Shown in pieces: positions 54,328-62,393 of a DNA stretch of 64,000 bases (position 1 is its first letter; each line of letters opens with the position of its first letter). Source of the stretch: Bacillus sp. NP157 (lineage in GTDB: Bacteria; Pseudomonadota; Gammaproteobacteria; Xanthomonadales; Rhodanobacteraceae); NCBI GenBank assembly GCA_018889975.1, contig CP076546.1, positions 1,488,001 through 1,552,000 of the forward strand. Reading direction: 5' to 3'. A program made the translations under genes and the position numbers. The notes beneath the pieces are model-generated. The model searched no databases and was not told the origin of the DNA. It was given only the letters and a program-made list of their open reading frames with translations.

Positions 54328-55871
54328 GGACTGGCCTTGGCCGCCGCGGGCGGCACGATGGCGAGCACGCGCGAGAGCGCACGCCCGGGCGGACCCAGCC
54401 GTCGGCTGATGCCCGCCATCAACTGGAGGTCCCCGGCCGACCAGTAACGCACCCAGGCGCTACCCGGCACGTAGATGGCGACGAAGGCTAGGGCACCGAG
54501 GATGAAGCCGAGCCGCGACGGCGTCGCCTCGGTGGCGGCCCATGCCGCCAGCGTCGCGACGACGCCAACGCCGAACAGGCGCAGCATGGCCGCCCAGGGC
54601 ATCCCGCCCTGGGTCGCCTTGCGCAGGTAGTGCACGGCCAGGGCCATCTCGACGATGCGCGTGGCGGCATAGGTACACACGGCACCGGCAAGGCCGAACG
54701 GCGGCACCAGCAGCCCGCCGAGCACGGCGTTGGCGACCAGCGCCACCACCGCGATGCGGACGCGATCGTCCTGCCGGTCGACCACCGTCTGGAACGCGGC
54801 GATGCCATTGCCGATCAGCAGCAAGCCGCCGAGCACCAGCGTGGCCTCGATCGCCGGGATCGCATCCACGTAGCGCGTGCCGTACATCAGCCGCACGATC
54901 TCCGGCGTCGTCACCACGCCGATACCGGCGATCGCGATGCCCACGGCCCAGTAGAACCGCGTGGCTTCGGAAAGGAAGCGCGCCGCCTTCGCCGTGCCGC
55001 TCTCGCCGTAGGTCTTGGCCATGTAGGGCAGCAGCGTCGAGGTAAGCCCCACCGAGAACAGCTGCACGGCACCGCGTGTCAGCGTGCCGGCGATGGCGAA
55101 GTAACCCACCGCCACCGAGCCGGTGAAGGTGTTGAGCAGGAACACCTCGATGGTGCCGGTGCGGAACGAGCCCATCAGCACCAGCATGGCCGTGAGCTTC
55201 AGGTGCCGGTTCACCCGGGTCGTCATCGCCGCGGGCACCACCCCCGGCGCATACGGCCGGCACAGTCGCCGGTACATGATCCGGTTGATCAGGTTGAGCA
55301 AGAGGCAGGCGATGGCGAACAGGGCGACGAAGTCGAGCAGGCCCGCATGGGCAAACATCGCGCCGAGCACGAACAGCATGCCGGCGATGCCGCCGATGAC
55401 GGTCGCGACCGCCTCCGGCTCGAATCGCTCCTGCCCCTTGCCGATCGCGACCAGCATCGCGTAGTTCGCCTTGGCGACCACGGCGACGACGACCAGCAGC
55501 ATGATCGGCAGCAGCGACTGGTCCCACTCAGCGGGCCGGAAGACCACCGCGACCAACAGGAACAGGCCGATCACCACCAGCGAACTCCAGCCCTGGATGC
55601 GCGAGAAACGCGCCGCCAGGCTCGATGCGAGCGCGGGGTCACCCATGCCATCCGCCTCGGCGATGAACTTGGTCGACGAGGTGGTCAACGCATGGTTCGA
55701 ACAGACGATCAGCCAGCCGCACAGCCACACGGTGAAGGCATACCGGCCGAAATCCGCCGGCCCGAGCGAACGCGCGATCCACACGCTCATCAACAGGCCA
55801 AGCGCGTATTCGATGTAGGTCGACACGGTGACGATGCCGACGCTGCGAAGGACGTCGATCCGACGGCTCAT
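54324..55871 (-). CDS. Oligosaccharide flippase (Wzx/MATE-like)
   Basis: 515 residues from the ATG at 55871, in an ATGA overlap with the upstream gene; the ORF runs on to 55961 without similarity. The protein is almost entirely membrane segments, about 14, with the polysaccharide-synthase N-terminus STYIEYALGLLMSVWIARSLGPADFGRYAF (two adjacent blocks) typical of Wzx. A second half-repeat begins near residue 290. Role: moving the undecaprenyl-linked EPS unit across the inner membrane before polymerisation by the ligase-like protein at 34734. Confidence 0.9.
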   Translation of the reverse strand: MSRRIDVLRSVGIVTVSTYIEYALGLLMSVWIARSLGPADFGRYAFTVWLCGWLIVCSNHALTTSSTKFIAEADGMGDPALASSLAARFSRIQGWSSLVVIGLFLLVAVVFRPAEWDQSLLPIMLLVVVAVVAKANYAMLVAIGKGQERFEPEAVATVIGGIAGMLFVLGAMFAHAGLLDFVALFAIACLLLNLINRIMYRRLCRPYAPGVVPAAMTTRVNRHLKLTAMLVLMGSFRTGTIEVFLLNTFTGSVAVGYFAIAGTLTRGAVQLFSVGLTSTLLPYMAKTYGESGTAKAARFLSEATRFYWAVGIAIAGIGVVTTPEIVRLMYGTRYVDAIPAIEATLVLGGLLLIGNGIAAFQTVVDRQDDRVRIAVVALVANAVLGGLLVPPFGLAGAVCTYAATRIVEMALAVHYLRKATQGGMPWAAMLRLFGVGVVATLAAWAATEATPSRLGFILGALAFVAIYVPGSAWVRYWSAGDLQLMAGISRRLGPPGRALSRVLAIVPPAAAKASP

Positions 55872-57634
55872 GGCGAATGCCCCTCGGCCGACGCACCACG
55901 CGACGCCACGGGGTTGGCGCCCGGCTTGAGCCCTGCCCCCGCCGGCTGCGCCATCATCCACTGCGCGACGCCCGCGCCGCGATTATTCCAGTTGAAGCGG
56001 CGCAGCGTGTCCGAAATTGCCGCGCACGACGGGCTGTAGGAATGGGCGATCGCCTCGAAGCGTTTTTGCAGCGCCGCGGCACGGGCCGGGTCGGTCTCGA
56101 AATAACGCGCTGCGGCCACCGGCAAGCCGAGCTCCACGGTATGCCCGTCGCTATACCAGCCCTCGCTCTCCTGGATCTTCGCGATCGCCGCGGCCGGCGC
56201 GTGCGAGGACGACCAGTACCAGGCGATCTGCCCGTCCGGGCCGGAACAATCGTTGCGCCAGTTATGCGGCGAGACCAGCTCCTTCGACGCGATCCAACCG
56301 TAGCGTTCGAGGTAACGGCCAAAGTCGACGATCATCGGCGGGATCCGCGCATCGCCGGTCACCAGCCACGCGTGCCATAGGCCGTCGATGATGTTCTCGG
56401 ACATCCACGGCGAGGCACCGCGTACGTCGTCGGTGCCATGCGGGTCGTTCTCGTGGACGTTCCAGCTGTTCCGCCAGGAACCGTCGTCGCCGAGGCCATC
56501 GGGATTCTTGCGCTGGTGGTCGTAGAGCCAGCCCACGCGCTGCTCGACGCGTTCGCGGTCGCGCTTGGCACCCGTGAGTTCGTAGGCAGCGACGGTCTCG
56601 ATCAGGCCAAGGCCGGCGAGCCGCTCGGTGAAGTAGTCGTTCGGTGCGCGGTACGCGCCGGGCGTGGTGTTCCAGCCACCGCTCGCCCACAGGTCGGCCA
56701 TCTTCGACACCGTGTCGGCGTCGTGCATGCTGTCGTCGCCGGCGAGGCCCATGGCCAGCAGGATCGGTTCGATGTAGACGTATTTCACGTCGCAGGGCTT
56801 TTCGTCGGGCAGCCAGCCACCGGCGCAGGACGGGCTGGCCGGGATGCCGTCGCGCTTGATGCCGGCCATGTACCAGCGATAGCTCTCTTCGGCCGCCGCG
56901 AGGTAGTCGGCGCGGCCGGTGCGAACGTAGGCCTTGAACAGGGTCGAGGGCCGGTCGAATAGCCACGCGGTGGTGTCCTTCACCGGCAGCTCGCGGGCCC
57001 AGTGGAACTGGGCGTCGACATAGGCGGCGTAGGGTTCGTTCTTGCCGGCGACGCTTTGCGGGCCGGCGATGAGGGAGGCGGTGAGCCAGTCGGGGGTTAG
57101 GGTGGCTATGGCGGCTGGGGTGTTTTTTATCAGGCCTTGGGGGTAGGGCCAGGAGGGGGGGCATGGGGGGTTTGAGGGATTTCGGTCGCGCGCGGGCGCG
57201 CTCCTACAGGGGCTGACACCGGTGGTGGTGAAGTAGTAGGTGCCTTGGGTGGCGCGGAACTGGGCACGGACGGCGCGGATGCTGCCGTCGCGGAAGTGCC
57301 AGGTCAGCATGGGCTTGATCGCCGCGGGGACGTCGTTGCCGTATGCATCGACGATGTGCACGTCGTCCGCGTTTTTCAGCATGCCCGGCGGAAACGGGAT
57401 ACCCACCGACACCGGCAGTGCATCGCCCTGCCCGGCCAACCGCTTGACCTCGATTTTCTGGATCGCCGGTGGCAGGCCATCGGCCGCGGCGGCGTCGGGT
57501 CCGATCACCGCGCCCAGGGCCAGCAGGCAGGCGATCAAAAACAGGAAACGCCGGGTCAGTGCACCGGCGGCCTCGCCTGCGTCGCGACCGGCGACGCACG
57601 AGCGATGGAAAGCGCGGGCAGCCTTGCGGGTCAT
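55868..57634 (-). CDS. Exported glycan-active enzyme candidate with a REP element inside
   Basis: 588 residues; the ATG at 57634 overlaps the galE stop. A long basic N-terminus precedes the signal segment LTRRFLFLIACLLALGAVIG, with likely cleavage near DAAAA. Residues about 55-130 (DALPVSVGIPFPPGML, WHFRDGSIRAVRAQF) resemble the N-terminal RIFT-barrel of PcRGLX/YetA-type enzymes. The rest is alpha-helical with repeated W/Y-rich turns (AAEESYRWYMAGIK, HAWLVTGDARIPPM), suggesting an alpha/alpha-toroid lyase or hydrolase. Between the two parts, REP element 5 and C-rich DNA encode CRSAPARDR and a Pro-rich run. A periplasmic EPS-trimming lyase is my best guess. Confidence 0.7.
   Translation of the reverse strand: MTRKAARAFHRSCVAGRDAGEAAGALTRRFLFLIACLLALGAVIGPDAAAADGLPPAIQKIEVKRLAGQGDALPVSVGIPFPPGMLKNADDVHIVDAYGNDVPAAIKPMLTWHFRDGSIRAVRAQFRATQGTYYFTTTGVSPCRSAPARDRNPSNPPCPPSWPYPQGLIKNTPAAIATLTPDWLTASLIAGPQSVAGKNEPYAAYVDAQFHWARELPVKDTTAWLFDRPSTLFKAYVRTGRADYLAAAEESYRWYMAGIKRDGIPASPSCAGGWLPDEKPCDVKYVYIEPILLAMGLAGDDSMHDADTVSKMADLWASGGWNTTPGAYRAPNDYFTERLAGLGLIETVAAYELTGAKRDRERVEQRVGWLYDHQRKNPDGLGDDGSWRNSWNVHENDPHGTDDVRGASPWMSENIIDGLWHAWLVTGDARIPPMIVDFGRYLERYGWIASKELVSPHNWRNDCSGPDGQIAWYWSSSHAPAAAIAKIQESEGWYSDGHTVELGLPVAAARYFETDPARAAALQKRFEAIAHSYSPSCAAISDTLRRFNWNNRGAGVAQWMMAQPAGAGLKPGANPVASRGASAEGHSP
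57184..57207 (-). repeat. REP element 5, in frame in the exported enzyme
   Basis: Plus strand GGTCGCGCGC...GCGCGCTCCTAC, differing from elements 1 and 2 at one base. It encodes CRSAPARDR on the minus strand, at the junction of the RIFT-like and toroid-like parts. Confidence 0.88.
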
Positions 57635-58632
57635 GCGACCGAGGCGATCGGTGCCGTCCCGGCGAGCTGGTATTCCCAACTCAGCGCGGTGCGCACGATG
57701 AAGTCGAGGTCGTCGTAACGCGGTTCCCAACCCAGCACCTGGCGGAGCTTGTCGCTTCGGGCGATCAGCATGGGGATGTCACCCTGGCGACGCGGCAGCT
57801 CCACGACATTCAACGCGTGGCCGCCCACGCGTGTCACGGCGTCCACGACTTCGCGGACGCTGTATCCGTGGCCGTAGCCACAGTTGAGGGTCAGCGACGC
57901 CCCGCCCTCGCGCAGGTGGTCCAGCGCGCGCAGGTGCGCCGCGGCCAGGTCGTCGACATGGATGTAGTCGCGCACGCCGGTGCCGTCGGGCGTGTCGTAG
58001 TCGGTGCCGTAGATCGAGATGCAATGGCGCTTGCCCACCGCATGCTCGCAGGCCACCTTGATCAACAGGGTTGCCTGCGGCGTGGAATGACCGATGCGCC
58101 CTTCCGGATCGCAGCCGGCGACGTTGAAATAGCGCAGGATCACGTGGCGCATCGCGCCCGTCGACGACCAGTCGCGCAGCATCGTCTCCGACATCAGCTT
58201 GGATGTGCCGTAGGGATTGATCGGCCGCGTGGCGGTGTTTTCGTCGGCGATGCCGTCATCGGTGGTGCCGTACACCGCCGCCGTGGAGGAAAAGATGAAC
58301 TTGTCCACGCCAGCCGCCGCGCACGAGGCGAGCAGGTTGCGCGTGTTGCAGGTGTTGTTGCCGTAGTACTTCAAGGGGTCGCTGACCGACTCGGGAACCA
58401 CCGTATGCGCCGCGAAGTGCAGCACCGCGTCGACGCGGTAGGTCTCCAGCGTGCGCGCCACAAGATCGCAATCGCCGACGTTGCCTTCGACGAAGGCGGC
58501 GCCGCGCACCGCTTCGCGGAAGCCAGTGGAGAGGTTATCGATCACCACGACGCGCTCACCGCGCGCCACCAGTTGTTGCACCGTGTGGCTACCGATGTAG
58601 CCAGCGCCACCCGTGACCAGGACCGTACTCAT
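57631..58632 (-). CDS. galE: UDP-glucose 4-epimerase
   Basis: 333 residues from the ATG at 58632 (ATGA overlap with the hydrolase gene). It interconverts UDP-glucose and UDP-galactose for EPS synthesis. The NAD-binding TGGAGYIGSH is at residues 7-16, FSSTAAVYG near 118, and the catalytic pair in NPYGTSK near 145; RDYIHVDDLAAAH and LNCGYGHGYSVREV are typical of bacterial GalE. The length matches the family. It could also act on N-acetylated sugars, which sequence alone does not settle. Confidence 0.95.
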   Translation of the reverse strand: MSTVLVTGGAGYIGSHTVQQLVARGERVVVIDNLSTGFREAVRGAAFVEGNVGDCDLVARTLETYRVDAVLHFAAHTVVPESVSDPLKYYGNNTCNTRNLLASCAAAGVDKFIFSSTAAVYGTTDDGIADENTATRPINPYGTSKLMSETMLRDWSSTGAMRHVILRYFNVAGCDPEGRIGHSTPQATLLIKVACEHAVGKRHCISIYGTDYDTPDGTGVRDYIHVDDLAAAHLRALDHLREGGASLTLNCGYGHGYSVREVVDAVTRVGGHALNVVELPRRQGDIPMLIARSDKLRQVLGWEPRYDDLDFIVRTALSWEYQLAGTAPIASVA

Positions 58633-59462
58633 GCGTGCCTCCCCGTGGCGGGCGGGAAATTGCGTGCCAGCCAGCCGCCGATGCCATCGACGAGCCGCGC
58701 GCGGTCGCCGGTAAGGATGTAGGTGTGGTCGGTTTCCGCGCGATAGCTCGTGGTCACGGCGGGGTGGTCCATCACCTTGCCGAAGCATTCGCGGAACTGA
58801 CGCGAGTGGTTGAAGCAATAACTGATGCCGCCCGAGTACACGAGGTAGAGCTTCACGCCGCGACCGACCATGCCGGTGAAATCGGCGATGACTTCCTCGC
58901 GCGGCGCGGGCGCCACGGAAAAGACGGGTTCGGACGCGGGCTTGTCGCTGCCACCGCCGCCCGGGCGATGGCGCAGGAAGCGTGCCCAGCGCGCGGGGTC
59001 GAACATGCGTGGCAGGTAGTGCCGCAGCTTGTAACCCAGCGTGCGGTACGCATAGCCGTCGAGGAACACGGCACCGCTGACCCTCGGGTCGCTGGCCGCC
59101 ACGGTATGCGCGTTCTGCGCCCCCGAGCAGAGGCCGACCAGGACGAAGCGTTCGCAGCCGGCGCGCTCGGCCAGCAGCTTCATGGCGTCGTCCACGTCGG
59201 CACAGACCTGCTGCGTACGGGTCAGGCCGCCGCCGCTGGCGCCGCTGTCACCCAGCGTGGAAAGGTCGAAGCGCAGGGTCGGATAGCCCGCGGCATTCAG
59301 CTGCCGGGTCAGTTCGACATGCAGGCGGAACGGGCCGATGCGATGGACCAGGCCGGCGTTGAGGACAATGACACCGGTCTCGCCGGTGGCTTCCTCGGGC
59401 ACGCCAGCAATGCCGACGAGGTGGCGGGCACGACCGAAACGGAAGGCTTCTTCACGCATCAT
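58629..59462 (-). CDS. Exosortase-A-associated hydrolase 1 (alpha/beta hydrolase)
   Basis: 277 residues from the first of two tandem ATGs (59462), which overlaps the upstream stop; the second ATG (59459) has better spacing from GGAGG. The alpha/beta-hydrolase fold is seen in VIVLNAGLVHRIGPFRLHV near residue 30, TLRFDLSTLGDSG near 65 and the nucleophile elbow VLVGLCSGAQN near 105, where a cysteine replaces serine (GLCSG). This matches what I recall of TIGR03100, which occurs beside hydrolase 2 in EPS loci. The substrate is unknown. Acting on a carrier-bound acyl product would fit the missing thioesterase of the NRPS-PKS, but this is speculative. Confidence 0.85.
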   Translation of the reverse strand: MMREEAFRFGRARHLVGIAGVPEEATGETGVIVLNAGLVHRIGPFRLHVELTRQLNAAGYPTLRFDLSTLGDSGASGGGLTRTQQVCADVDDAMKLLAERAGCERFVLVGLCSGAQNAHTVAASDPRVSGAVFLDGYAYRTLGYKLRHYLPRMFDPARWARFLRHRPGGGGSDKPASEPVFSVAPAPREEVIADFTGMVGRGVKLYLVYSGGISYCFNHSRQFRECFGKVMDHPAVTTSYRAETDHTYILTGDRARLVDGIGGWLARNFPPATGRHA

Positions 59463-60235
59463 GCGTCCTCCGCCAGGCGGCCGCTGACGGCCTGGATCAA
59501 GGGGTGCGACAGGATCGCGCTCTCCAGCCGGCGCAGGTCGGTCCACGGGGTCGGCGGCGAGATCGGCGACACCTTGCCGCGCCGGGCGACCAGGCTTTCC
59601 CAATCGGGGCGGGCAGACGAGGGCGACGAATCCAGCACAAGGGTCGGCACGCTAGCTGGCGCGACGCGCAGCGCGGCGATCTGCTTGCGCAGGCTGCCGC
59701 CGATGTCGAAGCCGAGCCACTGTTCCGCGACGTCGGCATGCGCGCGCGGCTGGTTGAATCGATCGCCGTCTTCGCGCAAGGCCGCCTGCATGGCGTCGAG
59801 CGCGGCGACGTAGTCATGCCCGTCCAGCACGGGATCCCATGCGATGACCTCGGCGAAGCGCGCACGATCGGCCGCGGCCAGGGCGATGCTGCCACCCAGC
59901 CGGGCACCGAAGGCGATCACCCGATCGACGCCGGCACGCGAGCGCAGTTCGCCCGCGGCGGTGATCGCGTCGCCCACGCAACGGTTCCAGTCCACCTCGG
60001 CGCTGTCGCCGGCGGAATCGCCGGTGCCGTGGTAGTCGAAGCGCAGCACGGCGAGCCCCTGCGCTGCGAGTGCCTGGGCCAGCTGGCGATACAACCGGTG
60101 GCAACGGATCAGCTCCTGGCCCAGCGGTGGGCACATCAGCACCGCACGCCGCGGCGGCGTGGCCGGCGCGTGGTACATGCCGAACAGCCCGCCATCCACG
60201 CCGAAGAAGAACGGCATTTCGGGATCGTGTCGCAT
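59459..60235 (-). CDS. Exosortase-A-associated hydrolase 2 (alpha/beta hydrolase)
   Basis: 258 residues from the ATG at 60235, after GGAGGTGAGG and 2 bp after the upstream stop. Features: FFFGVDGGLFGMYHAP at the start, VLMCPPLGQELIRCHRLY near residue 30, VLRFDYHGTGDSAGD near 62, and the elbow VIAFGARLGGSIAL near 103, in which the usual serine of GxSxG is arginine. The same kind of change is, as I recall, seen in the family TIGR03101, so the protein may be non-hydrolytic or use another residue. It is always paired with hydrolase 1, with which it overlaps here. Confidence 0.85.
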   Translation of the reverse strand: MRHDPEMPFFFGVDGGLFGMYHAPATPPRRAVLMCPPLGQELIRCHRLYRQLAQALAAQGLAVLRFDYHGTGDSAGDSAEVDWNRCVGDAITAAGELRSRAGVDRVIAFGARLGGSIALAAADRARFAEVIAWDPVLDGHDYVAALDAMQAALREDGDRFNQPRAHADVAEQWLGFDIGGSLRKQIAALRVAPASVPTLVLDSSPSSARPDWESLVARRGKVSPISPPTPWTDLRRLESAILSHPLIQAVSGRLAEDA

Positions 60236-60237
60236 CC

Positions 60238-61605
60238 TCACCTCCGGTACACCACGCCGATGAAGAACTGGGATTCGCGGTAGCTCTGGCCGACCGCATC
60301 GCTGTTGCGACGCTCGCGCGCCACGGCGGCGTGCCAGCTCCAGTGCCGGTTCCATTGCTGGCCGAGGTCGATGCCCAGGCGCGCCGTGTTGTCATGGCGC
60401 CCGATGGTGTCGTAGCTCAGCTTGTCGTAGGTGCCGAAGCCCGACAGCGTCAGGGTCGGGCTCAGCCGATAACCGACGCCGACGCTGAGGCCCTTGCCGG
60501 TCTGGTTGAACGTGCCGTCGTCGATGTAGCGCAGGCGGTTCCAGGCGGGCGACACGGTGATGTTCAACCGCTCGCTCTTCCAGTTCCAGGTCGCCTCGAA
60601 ACGCTTTTCCTTGTACACGTCCGAACCGATCACGGCGCTGCCGATGCCGATCCCGGACAGGCTGCCGCTACCGAGTCCGCCGGTGTTGGCGAACGGATCC
60701 AGCGCCTGGGTCCGGTCGGCGTTATCGGTCGGGCCCAGGCCGTAGACGGATGGCGAGGTCAGCATGTCGCTGGCCGCGTCGGCGTACTGGTAGGTGCCAG
60801 CGATGGCCAGCGAATTGCGCAGGGTCGGCTGCCAGCCGAGCTGCATGCGGACCAGCGGCGAGTTTTCGCTCTTGCCTTCGTGGAACTCCAGCCGCGTGCC
60901 GCCGACCATGATGTTCGCGTCGACATGCGCCAGCTGGCTGGTGTAGCGCAGGTAGGCTTCCTCGCGGTTGTAGTCCGCGGTGCTCGGCTGGTTATCGAAA
61001 TTGATGTGCTGGTATTCGACATTGCCCGAGATGGTGTCGGTCGGGGTCAGGTCGCGGAACAGGCGCAGGGCGACCATGCCGCGCTTGGAATCGAATTCGT
61101 CCACCCGCGAGGCGTAGCTGTTGATGAAGCGCACTTCCGCCTGGCCCCGCGTCGAATCGCCGAAACGCAGGTGCAGCGTCGGCCCCAGCGCCAGCACGTT
61201 GGTCTGCTGCTGGTTGCCTGGCGCATCGGCCGAGAGCTGGTCCACCGGCTGCACGCCGGCATAGTCCTCGACGGAGAAGTCGAGGCGGTCGGGCATCACG
61301 GTCCAGTTCGCCTGGCCCGCGATCTGGGTCTGGGTCTGCGGGTCGAAATGGTTTTCCAGGTAGCGGCGGTACTCGAAGGTGCCGAGCACGTTGGCCTGGA
61401 AGGTCGAGCCCAGCTGGTTGTACTGGAAGGTGGCACCCGGCGACAGCACGTTCTCGCTGACCGGGTTGTCCGAGGACAGCGTGATGTTGTTGCTGTGCTC
61501 CAGTCCGGCATACAGCGAGTAATCCAGCGTGCCCGCCATGCTCATCGCGGGCACGCTTGTCAGGCCAAGCACGACGGCCTGGGCGAGGCGCTTTACTGCC
61601 GGCAT
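60238..61605 (-). CDS. Outer-membrane beta-barrel protein of the EPS locus
   Basis: 455 residues from the ATG at 61605 (GGGAGGGAAC upstream). The signal peptide is AQAVVLGLTSVPAMSMA, cleaved before GTLDYSLY. Strands alternate hydrophobic and polar residues and include SNNITLSSDNPVSENVLSPG, the start pattern of TIGR03016 proteins (as I recall them), and DSKRGMVALRLFRDLTPTDT. It ends ESQFFIGVVYRR. Such proteins accompany Wza/Wzz in exosortase-A loci and may help the polymer through or into the outer membrane. It lies directly downstream of the kinase-like gene. Confidence 0.87.
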   Translation of the reverse strand: MPAVKRLAQAVVLGLTSVPAMSMAGTLDYSLYAGLEHSNNITLSSDNPVSENVLSPGATFQYNQLGSTFQANVLGTFEYRRYLENHFDPQTQTQIAGQANWTVMPDRLDFSVEDYAGVQPVDQLSADAPGNQQQTNVLALGPTLHLRFGDSTRGQAEVRFINSYASRVDEFDSKRGMVALRLFRDLTPTDTISGNVEYQHINFDNQPSTADYNREEAYLRYTSQLAHVDANIMVGGTRLEFHEGKSENSPLVRMQLGWQPTLRNSLAIAGTYQYADAASDMLTSPSVYGLGPTDNADRTQALDPFANTGGLGSGSLSGIGIGSAVIGSDVYKEKRFEATWNWKSERLNITVSPAWNRLRYIDDGTFNQTGKGLSVGVGYRLSPTLTLSGFGTYDKLSYDTIGRHDNTARLGIDLGQQWNRHWSWHAAVARERRNSDAVGQSYRESQFFIGVVYRR

Positions 61606-61628
61606 GTTCCCTCCCCTGGAGCCGTGGC

Positions 61629-62384
61629 TCACGGTGACTCGTTGAACACCACGCCCGCCAGCTTGGCGGGATCGAAATTCGCAACGGCCTGGTTGATCGC
61701 AGCAGGTGAGTCGCGGCCGTAGCCGGCCACCAACACCACGAAATCGGCGAGGTCGGACAGGATGCGTGCATCCGGCGCGCCCTTCACGGGCGGGCCGTCG
61801 AGGAACAGGTAGCGATCCGGGTAGCGGCAACGCAGCGAATCGAGCACCGCGCGCATGCGGAACGACGAGAAGTATTCGCTGCTGTTCTCGCGCGACTTGC
61901 CGGCCGGGATCATGCGCAGCCGCGGCACGCCGGTCTGGTACATGATCGAGGCGATGCCGCGCGAGGGATGTTCGAGGAAGTCGACCAGGCCACCGGTAGT
62001 CGGCTCGACGCCCATCGCCTTGTGCTGGTTCGGGTAACGCAGGTTGCAGTCGATCAACAGGCTGGTCTTGGATTCGTCGAAAGCGAACGCGGTGGCTAGG
62101 TTGCGCGAGACGAAGCTGCCGCCCGATCGCGGGCTCACGGCCGCCACCAGGGTGATGAAGTTGCTGTCGCCGCCCATCTCGAGCAGGCGCGTGCGGATGC
62201 CGCGAAAGGCGTCGGACTGCTGGCGGACGGACTCTTCGCGATGGATGAGCCGCTTACGCTCGCAGTCGATCGGCGCCAGCGTGCCGGTCTCCTCGCGCAT
62301 CCGCGCGATCGAGTGGTTCGGCGTCGCCTGGGATTCGTGGTGCGTGGCGACCACGTCGCCCAGCTCGATGTTGTTCACGGCCAT
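61629..62384 (-). CDS. BY-kinase-like ATPase with degenerate Walker A
   Basis: 251 residues. It has the layout of the cytoplasmic tyrosine autokinase that partners Wzz (Walker A', LLIDCNLRYPNQ near 110; Walker B-like YLFLDGPPV near 195), but the P-loop reads SPRSGGSF near 84 instead of GEGKS/T, so the ATP-binding lysine is missing. It ends VVFNESP without the usual C-terminal tyrosine cluster. It may therefore be a non-catalytic regulator of the copolymerase. The family resembles TIGR03018 as I recall. It sits 9 bp after the Wzz-like gene. Confidence 0.85.
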   Translation of the reverse strand: MAVNNIELGDVVATHHESQATPNHSIARMREETGTLAPIDCERKRLIHREESVRQQSDAFRGIRTRLLEMGGDSNFITLVAAVSPRSGGSFVSRNLATAFAFDESKTSLLIDCNLRYPNQHKAMGVEPTTGGLVDFLEHPSRGIASIMYQTGVPRLRMIPAGKSRENSSEYFSSFRMRAVLDSLRCRYPDRYLFLDGPPVKGAPDARILSDLADFVVLVAGYGRDSPAAINQAVANFDPAKLAGVVFNESP

Positions 62385-62393
62385 GTCTCGTCC

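Noticed and set aside
54630-56039. Plus-strand open frame opposite the flippase
   Set aside because: Its translation is His/Arg/Gln-rich without motifs; the minus-strand frame is a clear multi-membrane flippase.
60070-61722. Plus-strand open frame opposite the outer-membrane barrel gene
   Set aside because: Composition is that of an antisense shadow; the minus strand has a signal peptide and barrel pattern.
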